In this document: positions 8,697 through 17,720 of the stretch, piece after piece
Layout: each line of letters opens with the position of its first letter
How positions within the stretch are numbered: position 1 is the first letter of the stretch
Origin: Mariniphaga sp041684965
Lineage (GTDB): Bacteria > Bacteroidota > Bacteroidia > Bacteroidales > Prolixibacteraceae
Direction: 5' to 3'
Assembly: GCA_041684965.1 (NCBI GenBank)
Contig: JAWLGR010000003.1
Span: 62,001-126,000 of the forward strand
Length of the DNA stretch: 64,000 nucleotides
Translations under genes and position numbers: made by a program
The notes under the pieces: model-generated
What the model was told of the DNA's origin: nothing
Databases searched by the model: none
Seen by the model: only the letters and a program-made list of their open reading frames with translations

Positions 8697-9539
8697 TTAT
8701 AAATCTTTCCGGATTAACTTGATACCATCAGATTTAAAATCAATCCATCTTTTTTTATATAGCTGCCCCACTGCTTTTTTGAAATTTTTTTTACTAATTC
8801 CCAGTAGTGCTTCTATTATTTCCGGAGATGATTTGTCTGTTAGAGCAAGAAAACCGTTGTTTTCTTTCAATACCTGTAACAATTTTTCAGAAAGGACATC
8901 AATTTTTTCATAGCCTGGTTTTTCTGCCAATAAATCAATTTTCCCGTCTTCCCGGATTTTATTTACAAAGCCGGTTAATTTTGCACCTGCACTTAAAGAA
9001 TGAAAAAGCTGATTTTTATACAACATGCCCCAGAACAGGTTATTTACAATAGCTTTATAACCATTTTCCGTTTCCTCTGCAATCAATAGTTGCATCTCAT
9101 CTCCCTGTTTAATACCGGAGGGATCCCTGCTTAAAAATTTTTCAACTTTAGCTGAAGCTGCAATCCGGTTGGTCTTGAAATCCGGAAACAAATACACCAG
9201 GTATGATTTCCCAACTAACATTTTTGTTTTTTGCTCTCCAAATGGGACCAACAGATGCTTAGGCAATCCCCAGTCTAAAAATGCACCATACCGGTTGGTT
9301 TCCACTACTTCCAGGAAAGCAAATTCTCCAACTTCAGCAAATGGTTTTTCTGTAGTTGCCACCAATCGATCTTCTGAGTCAGAATAAATAAATACTTTCG
9401 CTTCCGCGCTACGCTTCACCTCTTGCGTAACAAACTTGCGTGGCATCAAAATCTCACCCAAATTTTGACCATCGAGATATACTCCATTTTCTGTTTCCCT
9501 GCCAACCCTCAAGGTGTTTGTTTTTCCAAGTTCAACCAA
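8697..9539 (-). CDS. CvfB-like S1-domain RNA-binding protein
   Basis: 280 residues. It opens with 'VELGKTNTLRVGRETENGVYLDG', typical of the CvfB/YitL family, followed by S1-type OB folds (about residues 1-60, 65-130 and 145-205) and a C-terminal winged-helix segment of about 60 residues ('SPEIIEALLGISKKNFKKAVGQLYKKRWIDF'). In Staphylococcus, CvfB binds RNA and tunes virulence gene expression; in Bacteroidota the role is unknown. The start appears to be TTG at 9539, because the next Met would remove the first strand of the first domain. The gene stands alone, converging on sodB. Confidence 0.85.
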   Translation of the reverse strand: MVELGKTNTLRVGRETENGVYLDGQNLGEILMPRKFVTQEVKRSAEAKVFIYSDSEDRLVATTEKPFAEVGEFAFLEVVETNRYGAFLDWGLPKHLLVPFGEQKTKMLVGKSYLVYLFPDFKTNRIAASAKVEKFLSRDPSGIKQGDEMQLLIAEETENGYKAIVNNLFWGMLYKNQLFHSLSAGAKLTGFVNKIREDGKIDLLAEKPGYEKIDVLSEKLLQVLKENNGFLALTDKSSPEIIEALLGISKKNFKKAVGQLYKKRWIDFKSDGIKLIRKDL

Positions 9540-9887
9540 AATAAATAAATTTTATAAAACTAACCTGATTTAAATTTCAACTTCATCGTTATTGCCATAT
9601 ACATAAATCATTCCATCACCTGATAATTCCTGTTCGCTGTTAACTGAAAATGTAAATGAGATTTTTTTAATTTATCCATACATCTGATATACCGTTAATA
9701 CTAAAGTCATTAATTACAAAAATAGAAACACATTTATTAACTGTAACAATCAGCACATGAATTTCAGCTCAATACGACATCATAATTTACATTGCAGAAC
9801 ATTAAAATAAATTTACTCAATTCTTAAAATAAGAAAAAACTACTAATCCCAGAAAAGATTTTGTTATTCTTTCAAGCCAACTTTTCA
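9540..9887. other. Intergenic gap with a possible frameshifted small ORF
   Basis: On the minus strand an ATG at 9679-9677 starts MDKLKK, and a run of seven A residues then shifts the frame. If one A were added, a 36-residue product ending 'GMIYVYGNNDEVEI' would be read to the TAA at 9572-9570. As written it is broken. It may be a decayed small gene, a slippage site or chance. Nothing else is visible in the gap. Confidence 0.3.
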
Positions 9888-10418
9888 CTATATCCTGACA
9901 TTTCTCCGAACAGAAGTAAAATCATGTTCCTCCTTCTTAATTGTTTTTAAGCCTTTGCCAATAATTCGTTCCCACATTAATGCAACTTGCAACTCCCCTG
10001 TTAATGTCAGATTATCCTTCTCCGAATTGTATATCTCAATTACCAAGGGGGGTTTCTTTACTTGCAAAGGAAATAAAACGAGTTCAATCCGATCAATCAC
10101 TGTCTCTTCTTTTTCAATATTCCTCCTGACAATGTTTAACTTGCATCGGTTGAAATCCTTAAGAAAAACTTCCTGCGAAATTAACCCATCCTCTACTATT
10201 CTGACAAAAAAAAGAAAACGGACATTTTCATCCATTCCAATTCCGACATTGCCGCAGACATCAAAATTAAAAAGCTTAACCTGGCAATTTCCTGCTATAT
10301 TTATGAGGCCTTTTACTAATTTTTTCTTTTGCAATCTATATTTTTTGCCAGTGAAATAGAAAGGCAAAATTGCCATGGTTATAAAAATACCCACAATAAT
10401 TATTGTTCCTGAATCCAT
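9888..10418 (-). CDS. Membrane-anchored hypothetical protein
   Basis: 176 residues that I do not recognise. One hydrophobic helix lies at about residues 5-24 ('TIIIVGIFITMAILPFYFTG'), followed by a basic KKYRLQKKK stop-transfer stretch and then a soluble cytosolic-looking domain rich in beta-type segments. The domain ends in 'ELQVALMWERIIGKGL...EEHDFTSVRRNVRI'. The ATG at 10418 begins directly before the helix. The neighbour at 10525 on the same strand is another small membrane or exported protein; the two may be co-transcribed. Confidence 0.6.
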   Translation of the reverse strand: MDSGTIIIVGIFITMAILPFYFTGKKYRLQKKKLVKGLINIAGNCQVKLFNFDVCGNVGIGMDENVRFLFFVRIVEDGLISQEVFLKDFNRCKLNIVRRNIEKEETVIDRIELVLFPLQVKKPPLVIEIYNSEKDNLTLTGELQVALMWERIIGKGLKTIKKEEHDFTSVRRNVRI

Positions 10419-10524
10419 TTTTAATGATTTTTAAATTAACCAGAAATAAAATTTCACAGGTTTCAAATGCCTGTAATTTCATTTATGCTGCAATTCAAAG
10501 CAGCCTTCATATATCAGTATGGAT

Positions 10525-10899
10525 TCAAAAAAAATTATGGAATGGGAAAAGAGTGTTTGACTTTCGGAGGCGAATAGGAAATTTGCCAATATGTTCTAAA
10601 TACTGAAAAAAAGAACTCTCCAATTTTTTATTGTTGAAATCAATTGCAGCTTTATAAATTTGCAATTGCTTTACGGAGCCTGATGTTGAAGTATTTGAAA
10701 AAATAAATTCACTACCTGCCTGAATCGCAAAAACATTCGGAAGAGGCAGCTTTTGTGAATGATATGAACTTGTTTCAAAACAATCAGTTTTAGATTTTTG
10801 ATCTATATAACAGTCCATACCATGGAAAAAATCATAAGTAGCCATGCAAAATAAAATTGCTGTTATAATTGGCAGAAGTATCTTACACGGTTTTTCCAT
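10525..10899 (-). CDS. Small exported or membrane-anchored hypothetical protein
   Basis: 124 residues, not recognised. The N-terminus has a hydrophobic stretch (about residues 7-22, 'ILLPIITAILFCMATYDFF') that could be a signal anchor. The remainder is polar, with two cysteines ('DCYIDQKSKTDCFE') that could pair in the periplasm. The ATG at 10899 is the first good start. It lies upstream of the 176-residue hypothetical protein on the same strand with a gap of about 106 nt. Support is only the open frame, the plausible signal anchor and the placement. Confidence 0.5.
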   Translation of the reverse strand: MEKPCKILLPIITAILFCMATYDFFHGMDCYIDQKSKTDCFETSSYHSQKLPLPNVFAIQAGSEFIFSNTSTSGSVKQLQIYKAAIDFNNKKLESSFFQYLEHIGKFPIRLRKSNTLFPFHNFF

Positions 10900-11047
10900 G
10901 CCGTAAAGTTAATGCTATTCACATCATGTATATTAGAACCGGATAGAAATATTTTCTTATTAAGAATCGATATTATCAGTAACGGTTAGGTCGGGAGATT
11001 GCCTCAATATTTTAATAAAATTCTATAACCGGTTTGTACTGCTTTCG

Positions 11048-11055
11048 TAACTTTG
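11048..11055 (+). promoter_or_regulatory. Putative -7 box before the amrS-like gene
   Basis: TAACTTTG matches the Bacteroidota -7 consensus TAnnTTTG and sits 14 nt before the ATG at 11070. No TTTG is found at the ideal upstream spacing, so this is a half-supported promoter. It argues against the earlier start at 11034. Confidence 0.45.
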
Positions 11056-11069
11056 AGAAAAAGAATTCT

Positions 11070-12074
11070 ATGCAGGAAGCGCTTTTCTATAAAAAAAAAG
11101 AAAGCAGCAAGGTAAGGTGCCTGTTATGCCCCTGGTTTTGTGAGTTAAAACCTGGTCAGACCGGAGCTTGTAAGGTAAGAAAAAACACCGATGGCATTTT
11201 AGAAACTTTGGTTTTCAATAAACTGGTAGCTTACGGCATAGATCCCATTGAAAAGAAACCCCTGTACCATTTCCAACCGGGAAAAAACATCCTCTCAATT
11301 GGATTGGTAGGCTGTAATCTTCACTGTACTTTTTGTCAGAACTATAAAATTTCTCAATGCCAGGCCGAATTATATACAGGTTTTGTACCATTCACTGCAA
11401 ATCAACTTCTGGAAAAAGCTGCCGGGATTCAAAACAATGCAGGCATCGCTTTCACATACAATGAACCATTCACCTTTTATGAATTCATGCTTGATACAGC
11501 AAAGCTTTCATACGCGGCAGGTATGAAAAATGTAGTAGTTACCAACGGCTATGTGAATCCGGCAGCTTTAAAAAACATCCTGCCTTATACCGATGCTTAC
11601 AATATTGATTTAAAGGCTTTCGACGATAAATTTTACAGACAGCAAACTACAGGAAAGCTTAATCCTGTTTTAAAAACAATTATCACCGTAGCAAAAAGCA
11701 AAGCACATTTAGAGATCACAAATTTAATTATCCCGGGATTAAACGACAATGAAAACCAATTTGTGAAAATGGTAAAGTGGATAGCCGGTGAAACAGGCAA
11801 CGATACACCGCTTCATCTCTCCCGCTATTATCCCCAGTTTAAATTAAAAGCCCCGCATACTCCTTTTGAACAGCTGAAACATCTGTACCATTTGGCAAAG
11901 AAACACCTCAACTATGTTTATATTGGAAATGTGAATGAATATTCCTGGTCCGATACATTCTGCCTCCATTGTGGAGAAAAACTTATAACCCGAAACCATT
12001 ATTCAGTAACAATCATACCCGGATTTAACGGCAAATGTCCGTTTTGCGGCACACAAACACCTGTAATTTTCTAA
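11070..12074 (+). CDS. amrS: AmmeMemoRadiSam system radical SAM enzyme
   Basis: 334 residues. The radical SAM cluster motif is 'GCNLHCTFC' (Cys82, Cys86, Cys89). It is flanked by an N-terminal four-cysteine element (Cys17, Cys20, Cys24, Cys34) and a C-terminal 'CLHCG...CPFCG' zinc-ribbon-like tail. The order of segments, including 'AFTYNEPFTFYEF', 'VTNGYVNP' and 'NIDLKAFDDKFYR', is that of the AmrS family. This enzyme belongs to the three-part AmmeMemoRadiSam set (AMMECR1, MEMO, radical SAM), whose chemistry is not fully known. The usual partners are not visible here, so they must lie elsewhere or be fused. ATG 11070 is chosen over 11034 because it begins the conserved region and lies just after a -7 box. 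Confidence 0.88.
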   Translation: MQEALFYKKKESSKVRCLLCPWFCELKPGQTGACKVRKNTDGILETLVFNKLVAYGIDPIEKKPLYHFQPGKNILSIGLVGCNLHCTFCQNYKISQCQAELYTGFVPFTANQLLEKAAGIQNNAGIAFTYNEPFTFYEFMLDTAKLSYAAGMKNVVVTNGYVNPAALKNILPYTDAYNIDLKAFDDKFYRQQTTGKLNPVLKTIITVAKSKAHLEITNLIIPGLNDNENQFVKMVKWIAGETGNDTPLHLSRYYPQFKLKAPHTPFEQLKHLYHLAKKHLNYVYIGNVNEYSWSDTFCLHCGEKLITRNHYSVTIIPGFNGKCPFCGTQTPVIF

Positions 12075-12166
12075 ACCCAAAAAATCTATATGTAATAAGT
12101 ATCTTTTATTCATTAGAAAATTGTATCTTTTTATCTGAATATAATAACAATTTAACTTCATACAAA

Positions 12167-13438
12167 ATGACTTACGAAGATTTTATTCAGCAACCGGAAT
12201 TTCTGCAATTAGAAGCAGAAGCCAAAGAATTGAAAGAAAAAATCTTTTCAGATGTTATTGACAGCGAAGGCAACCAATATGTTGATTTGGTGCAGGAAGG
12301 AGGAGGTGTTTTGGGCATTGCCCTTGTAGGCTATACTTATATCCTGGAGACAGCCGGTATACGTTTTTTTCACCTGGCAGGCACTTCTGCAGGTGCCATT
12401 AACACATTGGTGTTGGCAGGAATTGATACCATCGGGAAGGAAAAATCAAAAAAAGTACTCGACATTCTGGCCAGACAGGATTTGTTTGAATTTGTTGACG
12501 GTGACCCGGTACTTAAGCAAATAATGCAAAAAATCATTGATGGCACGCCATTTAAAAAAATGCTTGCAAAATTACTTTGGAACATTCGCAAGGTAAAGCA
12601 GGCATTGTTTATTAATTTAGGGTTAAACCCTGGCAGGGCATTTGAAAAATGGATTGAAAATGTACTTGAGCAATCAGATCAAAAGATAAAAACCATCGAT
12701 CAGCTTATGCAACGGCGTGATAGCCATCATTTTCCGGAAGGGTTAATCCACCGGATTACAGGTGAACCTCTCACTGATAACCTGGCAAAACTTTACATCA
12801 TTACCGCCGACCTAACCACCCAAACCAAGGTAATGTTTCCAATGATGGGGCATTTGTACTGGGGTGAAAAATCAGGTGAAGTATCCCCAGCAAAAATGGT
12901 GCGTGCATCGATGTCGGTGCCTTTCTTTTTTGTTCCTTTTGAAATTGATAACATCCCCGATACTGGTAAACCTGCCAGCCAGGAATGGATAAAAAATGCA
13001 AACTATTTTGGAACTATCCCTCAAAAAGTAAAATTTGTTGACGGGGGTATGATTTCAAATTTCCCCATTAATGTTTTCCATACCAAATCCCGGCGGCTTC
13101 CCCGTAAACCTACGTTTGGCGTAAAATTAAGTTCCTACCGCAGAGAATGTGCCGATGTGGATGACTTAAGGGGTTTTATAGGTTCGATGATCAACACTAT
13201 GCGTCACGATTCTGACAATGAATTCCTCCTGCAAAATCCTGATTTCAGAAGATTAATCTGTTTTATTGATGCAGATGTGGAGTTTAACTGGCTCAATTTT
13301 CAAATGAGTGATGAAAAGAAAAAAAAATTGTTCTTACTTGGTGCCCGTAAAGCACTTGAATTTTTAAAGGAATTTGACTGGGAAGAATACAAATTGATTA
13401 GACAGGAAGGAATTACTATGAAGGAAAAAATAACTTAA
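12167..13438 (+). CDS. Patatin-like phospholipase
   Basis: 423 residues from the ATG at 12167. The longer open frame to 12035 is non-conserved and overlaps the upstream gene. The patatin signature is complete: oxyanion loop 'GGGVLG' (residues 45-50), nucleophile Ser74 in GTSAG, and the catalytic Asp292 in 'VDGGMISNFP'. This is a Ser-Asp dyad lipid acyl hydrolase. There is no signal peptide, so it is probably cytoplasmic, acting on membrane phospholipids or thioesters. It follows the radical SAM gene by 92 nt. The C-terminal part ('FQMSDEKKKKLFLLGARKALEFL') resembles other Bacteroidota patatins. The substrate cannot be deduced. Confidence 0.88.
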   Translation: MTYEDFIQQPEFLQLEAEAKELKEKIFSDVIDSEGNQYVDLVQEGGGVLGIALVGYTYILETAGIRFFHLAGTSAGAINTLVLAGIDTIGKEKSKKVLDILARQDLFEFVDGDPVLKQIMQKIIDGTPFKKMLAKLLWNIRKVKQALFINLGLNPGRAFEKWIENVLEQSDQKIKTIDQLMQRRDSHHFPEGLIHRITGEPLTDNLAKLYIITADLTTQTKVMFPMMGHLYWGEKSGEVSPAKMVRASMSVPFFFVPFEIDNIPDTGKPASQEWIKNANYFGTIPQKVKFVDGGMISNFPINVFHTKSRRLPRKPTFGVKLSSYRRECADVDDLRGFIGSMINTMRHDSDNEFLLQNPDFRRLICFIDADVEFNWLNFQMSDEKKKKLFLLGARKALEFLKEFDWEEYKLIRQEGITMKEKIT

Positions 13439-13549
13439 TTAAAAGTTATTACCCCTTGCTTCAACTTTCAACCGGCATCCGTTAAATCAATAAATTTCCT
13501 TTACTTTGTTGTTTATACTTATAACCCACGTAAAGGATTAATAATACGA

Positions 13550-14821
13550 ATGAAATTTGAAGATTTAGGAGTTCACAATGATATACTGGAGGCCATCTCC
13601 TATATGGGATTTAAAAATACTACTCCCATACAGGAGCAGGCGATTCCTGAAATACTTTCGGGCAATGATTTAATTGCCTGTGCCCAAACAGGGACTGGCA
13701 AAACTGCAGCTTTTGTCATCCCGGTACTTGATTTAATTTTGGATCACCGTGCAGGTGAGACTTCAACCCTTATTCTGGTTCCCACACGTGAACTTGCAAT
13801 GCAAATCGACCAGCAGGTGCAGGGCATCGCATATGGACTGGGAATTCATTCAATAGCTATTTATGGGGGCAGTGACGGAGATGACTGGGGCCAGCAAAAA
13901 ACAGCTCTTACCCAAGGTGCCGACATTGTAATTGCTACTCCCGGGAAATTAATTTCACACCTGAATTTGGGTTATGTGAAATTTGACACCATAAAATATT
14001 TGATACTGGATGAAGCTGACAGAATGCTAGATATAGGGTTTTACGAGGACATCATAAAAATCATTTCATTCCTGCCTAAAAAAAGACAAACTCTGATGTT
14101 CAGTGCTACAATGGCTCCCAAAATAAGAATGCTTGCTTCGAAAATTCTGGAAAATCCTATTGAAATAAACATCTCCATGTCGAAACCTGCAGAAGGTGTA
14201 CTTCAGGCTGCATATTTGTGTTACGACAATCAGAAAACCGAATTGATTAACCACCTGATAGCTGATAAACCCGATTACAACAGCATCCTCATTTTTTGCT
14301 CAACTAAGAAAAAAGTTACCGAACTGGCCCGATCGCTCAAGAAAAACAAGCTGTCAGTAGAACCCATCTCATCTGACCTTGAACAATCCGAACGTGAAAA
14401 AGTGCTGCAGGGATTTAAAGCCAGGCGTACCCGCATTTTAGTAGCCACCGATGTATTAAGCCGGGGTATAGATATCAAGGAAATCAATCTGATAATAAAC
14501 TACGATGTCCCACACGATGCGGAAGATTATGTCCACCGGGTTGGACGTACTGCACGTGCCGATGCAACAGGGGTAGCCCTGACCCTGATTAATGATAAGG
14601 ATATGGGTAAGTTTGACCAAATTGAAAAACTTATTGAAAAGGAAGTGATAAAACTGCCCCTTCCTGAAAAAATAGGTAAAGGCCCGGAATGGAATCCGTT
14701 AAAATACCGCAGAAGTTCGGCCCGAAAAAACTTTAAAAGCCGCAATAAAGGGAACAACTCATCTAAAAAAGGGAATCAATCATTTAAAAATAAATTCCAA
14801 AAGAAAACCAACCCCAATTAA
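13550..14821 (+). CDS. DEAD-box ATP-dependent RNA helicase
   Basis: 423 residues. It shows the ordered motifs of the family: Q motif ('NTTPIQEQAIP'), Walker A 'AQTGTGKT' (residues 45-52), 'PTRELA', 'TPGKL', 'DEAD', 'SAT', then in the second domain 'VATDVLSRGIDI' and 'YVHRVGRTARA'. The C-terminal tail of about 45 residues is basic and rich in Lys/Asn/Ser, as in RhlE-type helicases that contact structured RNA. The likely role is unwinding in ribosome assembly or mRNA decay, in the cytoplasm. The start ATG at 13550 begins the usual 'FEDLGVHNDILEAI' helix. It is monocistronic. Confidence 0.95.
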   Translation: MKFEDLGVHNDILEAISYMGFKNTTPIQEQAIPEILSGNDLIACAQTGTGKTAAFVIPVLDLILDHRAGETSTLILVPTRELAMQIDQQVQGIAYGLGIHSIAIYGGSDGDDWGQQKTALTQGADIVIATPGKLISHLNLGYVKFDTIKYLILDEADRMLDIGFYEDIIKIISFLPKKRQTLMFSATMAPKIRMLASKILENPIEINISMSKPAEGVLQAAYLCYDNQKTELINHLIADKPDYNSILIFCSTKKKVTELARSLKKNKLSVEPISSDLEQSEREKVLQGFKARRTRILVATDVLSRGIDIKEINLIINYDVPHDAEDYVHRVGRTARADATGVALTLINDKDMGKFDQIEKLIEKEVIKLPLPEKIGKGPEWNPLKYRRSSARKNFKSRNKGNNSSKKGNQSFKNKFQKKTNPN

Positions 14822-14938
14822 ATTATTAAAAAGGCAGCGCTCGATTTTGGCCTTTTTGTTCCGATTGGAACCGGGGCCGAGGTAATTATTGCCACCCCGT
14901 GGCTGGGATTTACCATTCCATTCGGAAATGTAAATTAA
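14822..14938 (+). pseudogene. Open tail in frame with the helicase stop; possible gene fragment
   Basis: After the helicase TAA the same frame stays open for about 37 codons and reads like a membrane or secreted protein end ('DFGLFVPIGTGAEVIIAT' then 'PWLGFTIPFGNVN'), closing at a TAA at 14936-14938. No start codon is evident. It may be the 3' relic of a lost gene or a chance frame. I do not claim readthrough. Confidence 0.25.
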
Positions 14939-14994
14939 TTTTAGGTTTTCGCCTTTTCAATTGGTATTTTAGCAGCCTTAAAATTTGAATCTGA

Positions 14995-16164
14995 ATGCTT
15001 AAAATAACAGGATTCCTGATTACAATCCTTGCTTCCTTTTCGTGCTCCGCAAATATTAAGGATGGTTTGAAAACAGGGGCTGAACAGCCTTCTAAATACC
15101 TTCACCTGCTCCAGGAGAAAAAAGTAGGATTGGTAGTAAACCACACTTCCAGGGTCGGAGAAATTCACCTGATTGACTTCCTGATGCAGATGGAAGTGAA
15201 TGTTACTAAAATAATGGCACCTGAACATGGCTTTCGCGGTAATGCACTGGAAGGAGAGATTGTTCAGGACGGTTTGGATAAAAAAACCGGTATTCCGGTT
15301 ATATCCCTTTATAACGAAATTAGAAAACCCACTCCCGAACATCTTGCTGATGTCGATATTGTTATTTTTGATATTCAGGATGTAGGCGTGAGGTTTTACA
15401 CCTATATTTCGACTATGCATCTCGTAATGGAAGCCTGCGCTGAAAATAACAAGCCTCTGCTTGTTTTTGACCGCCCCAATCCGAACGGTGATTATATTGA
15501 TGGTCCAGTCCTGCAGCCCGGGTTCAAGTCGTTTGTCGGAATGCACCCAATACCTGTAGTTCATGGCTGCACGGTAGGAGAACTGGCACAAATGATAAAT
15601 GGAGAGCGGTGGTTGAATTCCCCGGATACCTGTCAGCTTACTGTAATTCCGGTACAAAATTACAACCATTCGATGAGGTATTCACTTCCTGTACCACCAT
15701 CACCAAATTTGCCAAATAATCTGGCAATAAGGCTTTATCCGTCATTGTGCTTTTTTGAAGCCACTTCTGTTAGTGTCGGAAGAGGGACCGAATTTCCATT
15801 CCAGGTTTTAGGTGGCTTAAAACCCGGGCTTGGAGATTTTAAATTTGTGCCGAAAAGTAGTAGTGCTTCCCCAATAAAACCATTAAATGAAGGCAAAGTA
15901 TGTTATGGAATTGATCTGAGGGAACTTGACGAAGCGCCACAATTTACCCTTTCATATTTTCTGGATTTTTACCACAAGTACGACAATGAAAAAGAATTCC
16001 TTACGCGCGAAAGCTGGTTAAATACCCTTGCAGGTACAAACAGTTTAATTCAACAAATAAGACAAGGCCATAGCGAAGAAAAAATAAGGGCAACATGGCA
16101 ACCCGATCTGGAACAGTACAGAAAAATGAGGAAAAAATATTTACTTTATCCCGATTTTGAATAA
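14995..16164 (+). CDS. namZ: DUF1343 protein, NamZ-like exo-beta-N-acetylmuramidase
   Basis: 389 residues with a lipoprotein-like N-terminus (Cys17 in 'ASFSC'), so it is probably tethered in the periplasm. The DUF1343 signatures are present: 'VGLVVNHTSRV', 'APEHGFRG', 'GIPVISLYNEIRKPTPEHLADVDIVIFDIQDVGVRFYTYISTM', with 'VFDRPNPNGDYIDGP' further on. Enzymes of this family (B. subtilis YbbC/NamZ, Tannerella NamZ) release terminal N-acetylmuramic acid from peptidoglycan fragments. Four nucleotides separate its stop from the next gene, a sodium:solute symporter, so an operon for muramyl sugar recovery is likely. That substrate link is inferred. Confidence 0.85.
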   Translation: MLKITGFLITILASFSCSANIKDGLKTGAEQPSKYLHLLQEKKVGLVVNHTSRVGEIHLIDFLMQMEVNVTKIMAPEHGFRGNALEGEIVQDGLDKKTGIPVISLYNEIRKPTPEHLADVDIVIFDIQDVGVRFYTYISTMHLVMEACAENNKPLLVFDRPNPNGDYIDGPVLQPGFKSFVGMHPIPVVHGCTVGELAQMINGERWLNSPDTCQLTVIPVQNYNHSMRYSLPVPPSPNLPNNLAIRLYPSLCFFEATSVSVGRGTEFPFQVLGGLKPGLGDFKFVPKSSSASPIKPLNEGKVCYGIDLRELDEAPQFTLSYFLDFYHKYDNEKEFLTRESWLNTLAGTNSLIQQIRQGHSEEKIRATWQPDLEQYRKMRKKYLLYPDFE

Positions 16165-16167
16165 ACA

Positions 16168-17634
16168 ATGAATCCTTTTCTGGTATTAAGCCTGCTGACA
16201 GGTTATTTTGTAATTTTAATTGGGATTTCCTGGTTTACCTCAAGAAATGCCGACACCCTTACATTTTTTACTGCAAACAGACGATCACCATGGCTCTTGG
16301 TTGCCTTTGGCATGGTTGGGGCAACATTATCCGGAGTTACATTTATTTCGGTACCAGGAGAAGTAAACAATACAGCATTCTCATATTTACAGTTTGTATT
16401 TGGAAATATAATTGGATACTGGTTGGTTGCAGGCATTTTATTACCATTGTATTATAAGTTAAACCTTGTTTCCATTTATACTTTTCTGGAGCAGCGTTTT
16501 GGAAAAAGCTCTTACAAAACCGGCTCTTTTTTCTTTCTTATTTCAAAATTGATAGGTGCAGCTTTTCGGCTTTACCTTGTGGCCGGAGTTCTGCAAATTG
16601 CCTTTTTCGATAAATTCCATATTCCTTTCTCTGTTACCGTAGTAGTAACTATATTGCTGATTTGGATTTATACCTTCAGAGGTGGCATCAAAACCATTGT
16701 ATGGACAGATACTCTTCAAACACTGTTTCTCCTTAGCGCAGTGATATTTACCATTTCAGCAATAAGCCAGGCACTTGAATTAAACCTCTTTTCACTGGCT
16801 GACAGAATCTCGTCTGAGCCTTCTTCAAGGATATTCTTTTGGGACTGGAGATCAGAAAACAATTTTTTCAAACAATTCTTTGCCGGAATGTTTATTACAA
16901 TTGTGATGGTTGGAATGGACCAGGATATGATGCAAAAAAACCTGACATGCAAAAACAAACGTGAAGCACAAAAAAATATGTTGGTATTCAGCCTTTCATT
17001 TTTAGGGGCTGTATTTCTTTTTTTATGCCTTGGAGTATTGCTCATTGTATTTGCACGGGAAACTGGCATTACAATACCCGATAACACCGATGACCTTTAT
17101 CCGCTCATAGCCCTAAATCATTTAACCCTTCCGGTTGGAATTGCATTTCTACTTGGCATTACAGCAGCGGCTTATTCAAGTGCCGATTCAGCCCTTACAG
17201 CCATGACTACTTCTTTTAGTGTTGATTTTTTAAATATCAGACAATACCCTGAAATCAAAAGAAAAAAGATAAAAAAATACGTACACCTGCTCTTTTCAGG
17301 ATTGCTTATCATTGTAATTCTGGGGTTCAAGGCTATAAGCAATGAAAGTGTGGTGGTTGCTGTTTTTACTGTTGCAGGATATACGTATGGCCCGATTTTG
17401 GGACTGTTTGTGTTTGGAATTTATACAAGAAAACAAGTCATTGACAGATTGGTGCCACTGATTGCCATTGCCTCACCTATAACCAGTTTTTTTATATCTA
17501 AATATTCTGAAGTGCTTTTCCATGGTTATAAATTTGGATTTGAAATATTAATATTGAACGGACTGCTTACTTTTACAGGATTGTTGCTAATTTCAGTCAA
17601 ACCTAAAAAAAAAGTAAGACCTAAAAATGCATAA
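16168..17634 (+). CDS. Sodium:solute symporter family transporter
   Basis: 488 residues with about 13 hydrophobic helices, in the SSS family. Typical segments are 'ARRSPWLLVAFGMVGATLSGVTFISVPG' (family motif 'GATLSGVTF'), 'YRLYLVAGVLQ' region, 'FRGGIKTIVWTDTLQ', and 'ITAAAYSSADSALTAMTTSF'. These include the conserved serines that bind the sodium ion. It is an inner-membrane secondary importer. Because it starts 4 nt after the NamZ-like gene, the simplest reading is import of N-acetylmuramic acid or a muropeptide sugar, but the substrate is not shown by the sequence. Confidence 0.9.
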   Translation: MNPFLVLSLLTGYFVILIGISWFTSRNADTLTFFTANRRSPWLLVAFGMVGATLSGVTFISVPGEVNNTAFSYLQFVFGNIIGYWLVAGILLPLYYKLNLVSIYTFLEQRFGKSSYKTGSFFFLISKLIGAAFRLYLVAGVLQIAFFDKFHIPFSVTVVVTILLIWIYTFRGGIKTIVWTDTLQTLFLLSAVIFTISAISQALELNLFSLADRISSEPSSRIFFWDWRSENNFFKQFFAGMFITIVMVGMDQDMMQKNLTCKNKREAQKNMLVFSLSFLGAVFLFLCLGVLLIVFARETGITIPDNTDDLYPLIALNHLTLPVGIAFLLGITAAAYSSADSALTAMTTSFSVDFLNIRQYPEIKRKKIKKYVHLLFSGLLIIVILGFKAISNESVVVAVFTVAGYTYGPILGLFVFGIYTRKQVIDRLVPLIAIASPITSFFISKYSEVLFHGYKFGFEILILNGLLTFTGLLLISVKPKKKVRPKNA

Positions 17635-17653
17635 TTGCAAATAAATGTTAATT

Positions 17654-17680
17654 TTTGTCAATCTATTTTTGTTATCTTTG
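17654..17680 (+). promoter_or_regulatory. Putative promoter of the beta-helix lipoprotein gene
   Basis: TATCTTTG at 17673-17680 matches the Bacteroidota -7 box. A TTTG at 17654-17657 lies upstream with a 15-nt spacer, shorter than the usual 19-21. The box sits 40 nt before the start codon at 17721. Confidence 0.5.
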
Positions 17681-17720
17681 CAAATACCAGGAGTAACGAA
17701 AAACATAAGAAAAAAATAAA

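Noticed and set aside
12035..12166. Longer start for the patatin gene
   Set aside because: The extra 44 codons overlap the previous gene's end and do not resemble the family.
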